This document shows, one piece after another, positions 47,335 through 57,959 of a stretch of DNA of 64,000 bases. The DNA comes from Cordilura impudica (lineage: Eukaryota; Arthropoda; Insecta; Diptera; Scathophagidae), in the NCBI GenBank assembly GCA_963682025.1, contig OY821519.1, positions 101,800,585 through 101,864,584 on the forward strand, given 5' to 3'. The translations under genes were made by a program, and so were the position numbers. Within the stretch, counting starts at the first letter, position 1. Every line of letters begins with the position of its first letter. The notes beneath the pieces are model-generated. The model made no database searches and had not been told where the DNA came from. It saw only the letters and a program-made list of their open reading frames with translations.

Positions 47335-48140
47335 TTAACTTTCGGCCGTCTGTGTGTCCTTATAATCAAACAACTGCATATCGCAACTATGAATGTATTT
47401 TGATGAAATTTTGTATATAAGCTGCTATTGGGCAAAGTATAAACGCTATTGAAATTGGTGAAAATTGGTTCATGTTCAGACCTAGTCCCCATACAACTGA
47501 CCCCTATGAGATCGACTTAAATAGGCATAATATCCAAATTTTCATATAGATCTCGGTCAAATTGGGATTGTGCATGTTTATTACATCCATTTATTAGTAG
47601 TCCAAAAAGAAATCCTATAGGGCAATTCTTAGTCAGAGCCTCCATATGAAGCTGATACCCGAACTTTAGTTAAATCTACACACAGAAAAAAAATTCGCAA
47701 ACCGAATTGTTCTAAAGTTTAATGACTGAATTTTCGATTGTATCAACAGAAATTTTATAATAATAAACCATTTTTTATTGTGATAAGACAATAGAAGTAT
47801 AATTGGATTCGACTCAAAATTCGATTATAACTTCAATGAAATTCGGTTGACACTAAATTTGGTAGCCACAACGAATCTGTTTTCTGTGTGTCTCTAAAGA
47901 CAAAAATATTGCACAGATTTTTCTCAAATTTGGTTTGTATATGTTTTTTTTTTTTAAATAAGTGACCTTATCAAACATAGTCGGAAACGGTCGATTTTTC
48001 GACCTATTCCCCATAAGTGTAGCATCCGATATGAACTTTTTCGTATCCGAATTCAAAAAAATTAATAACAATGCCACTCAAATTTGGTTTATGCTTATTT
48101 CCTATATCTAATTAGTTGGACCTAAGAGATATGGTATCAA
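47335..48140 (-). repeat. Dispersed repeat R, copy 4, interrupted by a MITE
   Basis: It keeps GCAACTATGAATGTATTTTG, ATGTTCAGACCTAGTCCCCA, ATCCGATATGAACTTTTTCG and GGACCTAAGAGATATGGTAT in the minus orientation. Both outer ends (the palindrome and the GTGGTATAGGG end) are lost. Confidence 0.7.
47678..47891. mobile_element. 214-bp MITE inside repeat R
   Basis: Terminal inverted repeat ACACACAGAAAAMARATTCG at both ends. It interrupts R copy 4 between TTAAATCT and the ACAAAAATATTGCAC block. No coding capacity. Confidence 0.7.
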
Positions 48141-48559
48141 GAGAACTCTAAAAGAACGGTAAGAGACCTCAGCTAAAAGTTAGGTTGAGAATATTTTCTA
48201 CCATCCAAAAGTATTGGCCATCCCTGAAATATGTGGTGTTTCACTAATAGTTTCCGTTTAAAACAAGTCGTGAAATTATTACAGATGGAATATTTTAATC
48301 ATTATTCAGTAAATATTTTATTATGTGCAATAAAACGTTGCTTTTTTTTATCAAAAAATAGCGACTTTGGTGAAAAGAGATTTTCATTTTGAAATTTCCT
48401 TGTTGAGTAAAGGATTAGCGTGGGCTTTTTACAAAACGGCAGGTATAGGCAAATATTTTAATTTTTACCCGAAAGGAAACTTAAATAATTGAAGAAATGC
48501 AAATTAAAACTTATTAGAAAAAAAATCGGCCGAGTTGTCGTAACTAAGACCCAACACGT
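48141..48559. other. Noncoding sequence before the Tc1 relic
   Basis: May contain the 5' part of the Tc1-like element, but I see no inverted-repeat end. Confidence 0.35.
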
Positions 48560-50040
48560 GAAAGCGATATATAAAAATATTTGATTGAATTAAAAGAAAG
48601 TGTTATAAAAATTGCGGGGATTTCAATTCACCATGTTAATTCGCTAAACCAAATTGGGAAAAACAATAAAGCAGTCGCAAATGAGCTCAAGGTATCTCGT
48701 CGAACTGTTGACTGTATTGTGAAAAATTCAAAGAGTAACAACAAAGCGTTCCTCACGTAGTAATAAAGACAAGTAAACGAAATCGTCGCCTAACATCTCC
48801 AGAATGCATTAGGAGTTAATACAGTAAAACGAAACCTTATAGCGGCTGGATCGAACGATAGAATTGCTAATAAAAGGATCTCATCTTCGCCCGCAAAATA
48901 AAACAATACAAGTAAGAAATTATAGTCGGTCTAGACCGACTATACGATACCCTATACCATGGTTTAGATGCCCTATCTCTTCGGTCCAACTAATTCGATA
49001 TAGAAAATAAGCATAAACCAAATTTCAGTTTCATTATTAATTGTTTTGGCTGAAGATATGAAAAAGTTCATATCTGATGATATATTTATATGGAGACTAG
49101 ATCAAAACATGGACCGATCCTGACCATATTTGGTAAAGTCACTTTGAAAAAATATGTACAAACCAAATATGATAGATTTAAGTGAAGATCGGGAAGCAGC
49201 TCTATAAGAGGCCTAGGACTAAAAATTGTCCTATTGGGATTATTTTTGGACTACTGATTAATGGATACAATAAACATATGCAAACCCAATTTGACTGAGA
49301 TCTATATGATAATTTGGATCAGATGGCAAGTCATGTCGATTTCATAGGGGTCATTTGTATGAGGACTAGATCTGAACATGGACCGAATTTCACCAGTTTC
49401 AATAACGTTCAGCCGATAAAAGCTTATATACCAAAATCATCAAAATATATTCGTATTTGCGACCTGTAGTTTGATTACAAGGTTTACATGGACACACAGA
49501 CGGACATCGCTAAATCGACTCAGAAAGTGATTCTCAGAAAGTGATTCTGAGTCGATCAGTACAATAAAAGATGGGTCTAGGTCAAATATTTTTGGCAGTT
49601 ACAAACAGCAGCAAAAAGTCATTATACCCAAACCAAATAGTGGTACATTCGGCTTCAAGAGGCGAGTTTTTGTGGGGCGCTCATCGGGAGTACCTGCGTC
49701 GGATGCATGCCTAGTGCGAACAGTCAAACACTGGGGAGGTTCCGTAATGGTTTGGGTTTGTTTTGCTGGCAAAAATGTTGGCAAGTTAGAACAGTACAGA
49801 ACTGTCCTGAAAGATCGTGCCATAATCACTGGATTAAGAAGATAATGACCCGAAACAAACAGCAGTATTTAGAGACCAGCTGAAAGCAGCTGAAACTTGT
49901 AAAGTTACGGAATGAATAACAGTGGAATGAATTGGACAGTATGGATTGAACTACCTGTCCTACACCTAAGGAAGGCCTGTGGAATGAACTGCATTAGATC
50001 CTATATTACAAACTGAAGCGGTTCCATAAAACTGTATACC
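48560..50040 (+). pseudogene. Tc1-like transposase, split by repeat R
   Basis: N-terminal part (48590-48900): NNKAVANELKVSRRTVDCIV, a helix-turn-helix, then NTVKRNLIAAGSNDRIANKR. After repeat R (48905-49646) the catalytic part resumes: FGFKRRVFVGRSSG, TVKHWGGSVMVWVCFAG (about 49723-49775), DNDPKQTAVFRDQLKA (catalytic D, about 49837-49885) and EGLWNELH (third acidic E, about 49973-49996). HWGGSxMVWxxF and DNDPxHxA are diagnostic of Tc1. The WPxxSPDLNP motif is garbled. R, stops and shifts kill the gene. Confidence 0.85.
48905..49646 (+). repeat. Dispersed repeat R, copy 5 (inside Tc1)
   Basis: It begins TACAAGTAAGAAATTATAGT with the intact palindrome and ends AAACCAAATAGTGGTA directly against Tc1 coding sequence. 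This junction helps to fix where R ends. Confidence 0.8.
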
Positions 50041-50085
50041 GTAGCACCAAAGTTTAATTAATTTTAATTTTGTGTTAATTTTTAT

Positions 50086-52990
50086 CTATGTGGTTGTCCA
50101 ACTAATGCGGCGGTCAAGATAAAGCCCCAGGTATTTTACATCAGAATGTTGCGATATTTGCGTACAAGCAACGTGGATACATTTTTGTTCATTACTCTTA
50201 TTTTCCACCTGGGAGCAAAGTTGTATCATAAAGTTACTGGTCCGCCAGTGACGGTTGATACTTCGCCCATGCCTATAACCTACCTCCACGTGGTGCTCCC
50301 GGGCAACGCTAGGCAAAGCCAGTTAATTCTGGTGATTATTCCTAGCGGCTAAAGGTTAAGGTCAGGTCCGCCAAGTACTATTCTTTTTGGGGAATAACTT
50401 GGTAGTGGCTAGTATGTGGCCAGACTGGCTGCGAAGCCTTACCTGAGGTTATAAATAGGTACCACGGGTAAGCTATCAAGCCCAAGGTTACCTCACGGCG
50501 TCTTCATACTCAAAGACAGCATAAGCAAAAACATAAAACTGGAGGTGTTAAAACCTACCAGATGAAATGGTTTTCACATCCCATAATTGTGTAGTTGTCC
50601 CAAAGGGAATGAAGTAATGTAGGTAAGATGGCAAGAAGGTACATGAGCGAAAGGAGACCGGGTGTGGGTGCGTCAGTTGTCCTGACAAGATACCATGACG
50701 GAGGAATGGAGCGAGAGTGTGGGTCGAAGACAAGTCGAAGGCGTTTGAGACAGACGCGTATGTCAATACAGCGTCCAAGACAAGTCGGAGACCAGTTGAA
50801 AAGCGAATTACCGAAAGTTGGCGTACGCATCATCTAGCATGATGGCGCCGATTAGTAAGTTCGGAGCGTAGTAGACGGAGGTAGGCATGAGTCGAAAAGT
50901 TCGGAGCTGCGAATGCAGTAGAATAAGTAGGCAAGAGGGTCGGATGGAAGATGAGTCCAAGAACGCTTGAGTCATTCGACAATACAGTGTTTCGCGGACG
51001 AAACGGAAGTCGGTTGAAATGTTGGTGATGAACGTTGTACATATCAGGGCCACCTGATAATAACAGCTAGTAAAGAACGAATGTAGTAGACAAATGAACG
51101 GTTATTGGAAGTATGTGTTTTTGAAATTGCTGCCGATGACCGAGGACAACGTGTTGTACCCTTAAATAGCTTTTATGGGAACGGCCCTTCGGGGAGTTTC
51201 GTGGTGGCTGTGGTGGCCCAAAAGCGCGGGAAGAACACAGTTCGATGTGGAGTTGCATTTCAACCAACCGGGTCTACGACCCATAAGCTTTTAGATCGGG
51301 CCAACCCAATAGCAAAGGAAGGAGTTTTGCCAAAACAATTCTCCTAGTTTGCTACCATCTAAGGAACGGGCGAAGGCAAGACGCATAGTATCTTCCATGT
51401 GCTAAAAACCACCGTGTGGTTAAGTCGTCAAGACAGGAATACACGTAAAACCCAAAGAGACTCTTATTTTCCACCTATATAACCAGTACTCCAATTGTAC
51501 AATATATCGTTGTAAAAGTGTAAATGCTGTTGAGGGGTCATCGTGCATAAAATTGCCGTGTCATCTGCAAAGGTTGAAGTACTCGTATTTTCACTAGTTT
51601 GCATGTCTGCTGTATAAAGAATGTATAGAAGAGGACCCAGAATACCCTATGGAACACTAGCTTACAAAGTTGTTCTCCTTTATTGAGAATTTCCTGTTAT
51701 TTATATAGCTTTCCATTAGTTTATGAACTTTTGGTGGCAGCAACTGTTTAATTTGATAGAGTAGACCTCGTGCCAAACCTTATCGAAAGCTTTCGAAACG
51801 TCAATAAAGAAAGCAGAACAATACTTTTTTCTTCAAAGCTTTTCGTATACAACTTAATAACCTATGGACTTGCTCAATGGGATAACGTTATTTTGATCTA
51901 CAGCTACAGTAAGCTTATTTACTAGTATTTTCTAGAACAATTTTGACAGATTTGACAATAAATAGATTAGCCTGTACGAATCGACCGCTGACTTGGGTGC
52001 CATGGTAACGAATGAAACTTTCCATTCTAAGGGATAATATTCAAGGCGTAATATAGCATCAAATATAGAAAAAATTATTCAAAATGCTATTCGGGATAAT
52101 TCTCAAAATATTTTATTACTGATCCCATTGATCCCCGATGTTTTTTTTTAGGGTTTATATCAGATATGGCTTTTTCAACCTCTCTAATCTCAAACCGCAG
52201 TGACACTGCACTATGCTGGTAACAGGTGGTAACTCATTTATTTAAGTAGTAGTTATATTTGGAGTAAAAACTTGTTTCAAATGTTCTACAAATTCTCCTT
52301 TTTCTATATCATTTCTAGCCCAACCTCCATTTTGCATTCTTAAAAGTGTTTTACGTACAACGGGTCGTTTAAGATTTTTGTAGGTTACCATAGCGTTCTT
52401 GACGTCAGTGCTTGAAGTCGGATCTAATTTTTCGAGATATCTGTTTAATTTATCATTTCAATACAAGCAACTTTCTGAAATTTTATGTATGTACATGCTT
52501 TCAATTGTTGCTTAAGTTGAGGATATCTGTACAGTTACCACTCTCTTCGAATTGTTCTTTTTTTCATTTAATAGCCGTTCGAGATCTGCAGAATTATTCC
52601 TATACTGCCTTCTGTGTCGGGGATTTTCGCAGCAAGTTGAGAAGATATTTTGAGGTTTTATTCAAAGTTAGCAATAGCCAGATCAATATCATCTGGTGCT
52701 CTTTCTGGTTACCTATCCGTACAATGGGTACTGAGAAAATTTTTATACTTTAACCTATCTATAATACTTGTTGGCGATAAATTACCATTCGGGAACACAA
52801 TTTCTCGAGGGATAAAAATAGTAACAATAACGGGTTTGTGATCTGATGAGAATTTCAATGAGAATTCAGCATTAATAAGTTCTCTCGCAATGTTCTTCGT
52901 TACTTCAAAATCGATTAAATCGGGAATCTTTTGTCCATCTGTCTACCAATATGTTGTTCTGCGCTTGGGATTACATTTATGCGAACATTA
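50086..52990 (-). pseudogene. Jockey LINE reverse transcriptase, split by a 1.25-kb insertion
   Basis: Minus strand from high to low coordinates: poorly conserved linker (52990-51900); IDVSKAFDKVWHEVYSIKLN (about 51815-51755); GILGPLLYILYTADMQ then TFADDTAILCT (catalytic F-A-D-D, about 51645-51540); WLYRWKIRV up to the insertion; then after 50210 HVACTQISQHSDVKYLGLYL and DRRISW (about 50170-50100). AFDKVWH, FADDTAIL and VKYLGxxLDRRLxW are Jockey-clade signatures. Frameshifts and stops occur throughout. Confidence 0.8.
50211..51459. mobile_element. 1,249-bp insertion with perfect 17-bp target duplication
   Basis: ACTCTTATTTTCCACCT occurs at 50194-50210 and 51460-51476, with nothing of the surrounding LINE between. 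The insert is visibly richer in G+C than its surroundings. It has no poly(A) tail, no terminal inverted repeat and no long open frame. A long, variable-type duplication suggests target-primed reverse transcription, as for a LINE or SINE. I do not recognise the family. Confidence 0.8.
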
Positions 52991-53800
52991 GAAATTGTGT
53001 CAAACAGAACACAGCCCTTCGGAGAGACTAAATATAAGTTCTTGACTTTTTTATACCCCTTTGCTATTTATGTAATGTTTTTATCAAAATATAAAATAGT
53101 CTTCATTTGAAGTACGGAAAATGTAAATTATTTTTTAAAAGAAAATATATTATTAATACTAATAATACTAGAGAGCTCGAATTTGGGACTATGTATATAT
53201 CTAATTAATATTATTATTGTTAACTAATGTTTATTATAGTTAAGTATTAATAAAGAATTTGTGTAAAAAAACGTTTAAAAAAAATATAAGTTCTAAATTT
53301 GAAGAGCTTTCATTGAAAAATAAAGGAGATATTGACATTTAAAATATAGGGAGGAGGAGTGGCAAACACTTTAGGATGGCAGTGTTATATGTTAATAATA
53401 AAAAATTTTTATAACTTATACTAGAGGACCCCTGCTGCTCCGCAGCATTATATTATATTATATTAATTTTTATAATATAATACCAAAATTTGCCAAGAGA
53501 AGTTAACGTACAGTAAAAGTAAAGTTGATTCTCCACGCATAACTTTCCTCAAACCCAACGAATTTAAGCAGTTAATAGCTCAAAAGAAGGAGCTTGATCC
53601 ACTGAGTGTTCTTAGACCTATGTCAACAGCCTACGTTAATTATAACTCTAGTTATAGAGGTTTGAGAGAAGAAAAATATTGAAAAAAATCTTGAATGCAA
53701 AGTTTATTCATAAATTCTTTTAATATATAAGATAAGTAATGTTTTTCCAAAATTTTTCATTACAATTAAAAACCATAATACAATTTCTTCATTTGAAGTA
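52991..53800. other. AT-rich noncoding sequence
   Basis: A TATTA-rich stretch lies at about 53445-53485. No gene recognised. Confidence 0.4.
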
Positions 53801-54166
53801 TCTATAATATTAATAGGCTAGGCAATTTCTTGTGACCGATGTTTTGTTCTACAGTTTTATCCCGATTTTGACCAAACGTATATTATTTAAAAGGTATTTC
53901 TTTTTCGCAGTTTTGTAGATTTACAGATTTTTGTATATTTTCCTTTATTTTGAATAAATTGCATTTAAAGTTGCTACTAACACATATATAAAATTATACA
54001 CATGCATGTGTATTTTATTAAATTTGTTAATGTGTTTGTTAATGAGTCTGTTATCTTCATTTACAATAATAATGAACAATAAAAGTGTTGGTTTGTGAAT
54101 TGGCTAAGTTGAAAAATAAAGCTGCCTAGAAATTGCACTCGAATTTCGAGCGCTGGAATCTACTAG
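53801..54166 (+). mobile_element. Short non-autonomous Helitron, copy 4
   Basis: Here on the plus strand: A|TCTATAATATTAATAGGCTA at the 5' end, hairpin CTCGAATTTCGAG, then CGCTGGAATCTACTAG|T. Both junctions fit insertion between A and T. This is the cleanest copy. Confidence 0.8.
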
Positions 54167-56397
54167 TATAATTTAACCATTTAAAAAAAACGTTATTATA
54201 TTAATAATACTTGAGATCTCATTAAGGGACATGGTGCATATATTACAAAAAAACTATATTATTAACTAGTGCTTATTATAGTTTAAGTTTTCAAAATTGT
54301 GTATAAATAAAAAAATAATTTATAACGAAATAAAAGTGTGCACTAACAGTGAAAAGCTCGGATATTGATCTGTCTAGATCAATTATAGATTTGTTTCCAA
54401 ACTTATGTGGCCTTCAAACAAATACTAACATTACACACATTTTACACAAACAAAAATCCCTATCTAATATTTGAGCCCCATTTTTCGGCCCTTTTTTTAT
54501 TTACTATAACAGAACTCTCTGAGAAGCAGAAGAGTATAATTTAGTTTCCTATATTGTTTATATTTTTTGTTTTTGTACATTTCTTTTTATGATTATGGCT
54601 TAGAGTTGTTGTTGTTAGTGTATTAGTGAGCGTTGTGTGACTGTTCGAATGCTCACGTCTAAAGAGTAATGTGCGAGCGTGAGACTGCTTAAAATGCTAC
54701 TGGTGCGACAAGTACATGACCAAGTGCCAAGTCAGGTGCACACTACATACAAAAAGAATCCTGGCAACAACAACAAAAAAAGCACACTTTATGACTGGAT
54801 GTGTGTTTACTTATACTAAAAGTATATACGAATATTATGAGTTGTACGATTATGTGAGTGTATTTGTGTCTGAGTATAGCACGTTCGTTCGTTGGTCGTT
54901 TACTCCTGCTGCCTTCTAGACTGTGTGTGTTGAGATTTTTTTTCTTCTTCTGCGACTGCTGCTGCTGTTTTTCTGTAACTGTTCGTGTTGTGCATGCCGA
55001 GTCAATAATGTCACCCCAAAAAATAGAAAAAAACAAAAAAAAAAAACAAAATGTGCGTGCATGAGTAAGTGTGAATGTGGCTGAGTCGTTCCAATAGTGT
55101 TCTTATAACGTTTTTTTTTTGTGTGTGTGTGTGTGTGTGTGTGTGAGTATGTGTGTGTGTGTTTCTGACGGTATGGAATGTCTTATGGGTTGAAATTTGT
55201 CATAGAGCAGTCTTGTCGTTTGTAGTACTAGAGTACATATTGGCGTTTTGTGTATTTACTTTAACATTAAGTATTAGCTTGTTGTTTTTGTTTTTGAGAC
55301 ATCTTCAATTCCACTTTGGTTTTTGTTTTGTTTGTGACGTGAACGTGGGCTTTTCAAATTATTCTGCACGTACTCGTTGCCAACAACGGACGTACGCTTG
55401 TATTACGCTTAGCATCTTAAAAAGCCATAACACAACATACAACAACCAAGGAAGAAGATTCGTGTTGAATTTTTATAATTTTGAACTTCTTCATCGTGGT
55501 TATTTTTGGGGCACATACTACTACAACTAACTACTGGCAACATTATATTGCCGCCCCCACGAAATATCCGCATACCAAAAATAAAATAACGTGAACGTAT
55601 GTAGTCATCATCGTTGTGTCGTCGTGTATCTTAGTTTAAAGTGTAAATGTATTTGTAAATCTGTGCCTGTGTTTCGTCGTCGTCGTCATCGTCATAATTA
55701 TCATCATTATCATCACCATCAATCGGATGCTGGACTTTAGTTCAATAACGTCTATTACGTGCCAAATTCGTTAAAAATCTTTGTTTTCGTTTTTTTTTTT
55801 TGTTCTTTTGGTTTGTTAAACAACGTAACGTAACGTGAGCCAACCTATCAGCAACAACAAAACAAGGCTGTTTTTGAAAATTTCAGTTTAATTTTTGTAT
55901 ATTCAAAACTGGACGCGTGTGAACTTTTCCTCTGTTTAATATTGTGGCTAATTCTAAACGTAACACGTTCGATTGGCATTGTAATTTGAATTTTGATAAG
56001 TTGAACGGTTTTTGTCTAACCTTCAAAACGTACAAAAACTCACATCAACCCACACTGCAGGCAGACAAAATATTTTTGAAAAAAAAAAAACACAAAATTA
56101 AATTAAGGATGAGCAAAAATAAAACCAATGCAATTTTAACGTGTCCAAAAATTAAGTGAATATTCGAAATAGAAAAAAAAAGTAAAACCAAGTGAAAGTT
56201 CCTTAAATAAAAAATAATTTGATTTGACCTTAAATTAAAAAAAATAAAAAATAAAAAATTCACACTACAATCAAAACAACAAAAAAGGTCAACAAAATGT
56301 GTTTAGTATAAACGAGAAAGAAACCCTAAGTCAAACGAAATTTCAAACTTAAATACCTCAAAATATATATTTTGGAATAATATAAAAACCCATCGCC
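54167..56397 (+). promoter_or_regulatory. Probable 5' region and leader of the host gene
   Basis: The composition differs from the transposon-rich DNA: a (GT)n run at about 55120-55163, CGTCGTCGTCATCGTC and ATCATCATTATC repeats at about 55674-55725, and CAACAACAAA runs. It leads into the exon at 56398. A TCAGTT initiator-like site at 55883-55888 is followed about 27 bp later by GGACG, close to but one base off the spacing of a downstream promoter element. Transcript limits cannot be fixed by eye. Confidence 0.35.
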
Positions 56398-56630
56398 ATG
56401 TTACCATATCAAGCTGTTGCCATGGATTATGCAGGCTATCAACGCCAGCCCACACCCGGCCATCCTGGTAGTCATATGGCTTCCATGGGTTCATTGGGTA
56501 TGCCTGGCGCGGGTGCTTTTACGCATTCGTGGTTAGTGCCAACACAAGATTTATGCGCTGTGCCTTATAATAAAATGCCAAATCAACATCATCACCAATC
56601 GCAACACCAACAACAACCTCTTGAACCAGG
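56398..56630 (+). CDS. First coding exon of a host gene, probably a developmental regulator
   Basis: ATG in a good fly context (CATCGCCATG) opens 77 codons plus two bases. The exon ends CCAGG|GTTAGT, a proper splice donor. Without splicing the frame reads into AT-rich intron sequence and stops at 56677. The peptide starts MLPYQAVAMDYAGYQRQ, is rich in Pro, Gly, Ser and Met in the middle, includes HSWLVPTQDLCAVPYNKM, and ends in a His/Gln run (NQHHHQSQHQQQ). Such N-termini are typical of fly transcription factors (homeobox and similar), but no DNA-binding domain is in this exon and I do not recognise the gene. No signal peptide or membrane segment is seen. The intron is phase 2 and no second exon was found in the remaining 7.3 kb, so the first intron is long, as is common for developmental genes. 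Confidence 0.65.
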
Positions 56631-57142
56631 GTTAGTTAATATTTTGGTTAAATTATTAATATTATGGTTAAAAATGTGAACAAAATATGAGTTATAAGAG
56701 ATAAAAAGGATTAAAAAAAATTTAACAATATTCAAAGAGATTTCAAAAGTCCCTTAACTTTTGGCCTATTTTAGAAACTAAATGTGTATGGTCAAATGCG
56801 ATTGCTAATGCAAGTTTTCTCCATTATTTTAAATTTCTAATCAGTTCAATATTTCATTTGAAGCAAGCCCCCCATTCTATTCTATTAGAAGGAAAAAAGC
56901 TCTGTTTGTTGTAGAGTATGCAATATCTGCCCTTTTTGTTGCTTGAAGTTTGTTCTGTTTAAATTTTGAATATTTCTTTTTAAAATTGGGAAAAAAATTT
57001 TTTTGAATATGATAAATAAAAACATCAACTTTTTGTAAAGAGTTTAAATTAAATATTAATTATTTGTTTTAATTTGCTTAGTTGATTTCCTATAGCATTT
57101 GCGTTAAAAAATTATGTTAAAATCCTTGAAATTATCAAACGT
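56631..57142 (+). other. Start of the first intron
   Basis: Begins GTTAGTTAAT. AT-rich with no further signals. Confidence 0.5.
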
Positions 57143-57575
57143 TAAAATGGTGCGTGGTAAAGAAGAAGAAAGCATATATTTCAAAAATTCATAACTGCAC
57201 TGTATTCTTAATCGGACCGGTTTCTGGCATTTCAGCCTTCAACAGCGATTTATTGAACATTGTGATAATTGTTATGTTTTTTTAATTGAATAGATTGTTT
57301 CTATATGAAAATTTTTTCTACTTAGGGCGGCCGTGAGGTTTTGAACCATGAACCTTCACATACACTCGTACTTGCACTTTTTGGTCAACGCTTTAACACA
57401 CTCACCTAAAGTCAGGCCTACGAGCCGTGTGATTAGTTTCAGTTTTCGTACCATACAGCTTTACTTTGTATTAATTTCAGAAGATACAACTCTGTCCAAA
57501 CAAACAATCGTTATTTTTGAATTTTTGAATATTTTTTGCATTTATACTTCTAATTTCCACTATTCTCAGTTTTAA
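57143..57575 (-). mobile_element. SINE-like unit with B box and defective hammerhead, copy 2
   Basis: Matches 26806-27230 closely. The B box GGTTCAAAACC is kept. The hammerhead box reads CTGTTGA (57245-57239) instead of CTGATGA, changing an invariant core base, so this copy should not cleave. It lies in the host intron. Confidence 0.65.
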
Positions 57576-57796
57576 GTTAAGATTCAACCAAAACTGGCTT
57601 TGGAATGTTATTTATTTATTTGTTTACTTTGTATTTTTTAAATTTACACAAATAATAGAAAAATTTTTTTAAAAGTTTAAAATGAAATGAAATTGATTGG
57701 AATCACTAATTTCAAGAAAAATATTATAATTTTTACTAAAGCACTCACAGGATCGAATCAGTGCAGGATGTTAGGACATGGTCATAGAGCTTCCCA

Positions 57797-57850
57797 TTAC
57801 TCGAGCTACTCGAGTAATTAATGATCTACTCAACGAGTAGCTCGAGTAAT
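57797..57850. repeat. Palindromic TACTCGAG cluster
   Basis: TTACTCGAGCTACTCGAGTA, then AATTAATGATCTACTCAACG and AGTAGCTCGAGTAA, forms an imperfect hairpin of about 20 bp per arm. Confidence 0.6.
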
Positions 57851-57959
57851 AAAAACTAACATTTTTCATGTTTGAAATCATTAAAACGATAAATATAAGT
57901 ATTTAGTATAATAATTGTATACATTTTGGAATCGTACAGTTACCAAGAATATCATCCTT

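Noticed and set aside
55153..55530. 125-codon open frame downstream of the (GT)n run
   Set aside because: It starts inside a simple repeat and resembles no protein; the segment looks like a 5' non-coding region of the host gene.
57348..57575. 75-codon open frame starting MNLHIHSYL
   Set aside because: It lies on the opposite strand of the SINE-like unit; the corresponding frame in the 26.8-kb copy is not kept, so it is chance.
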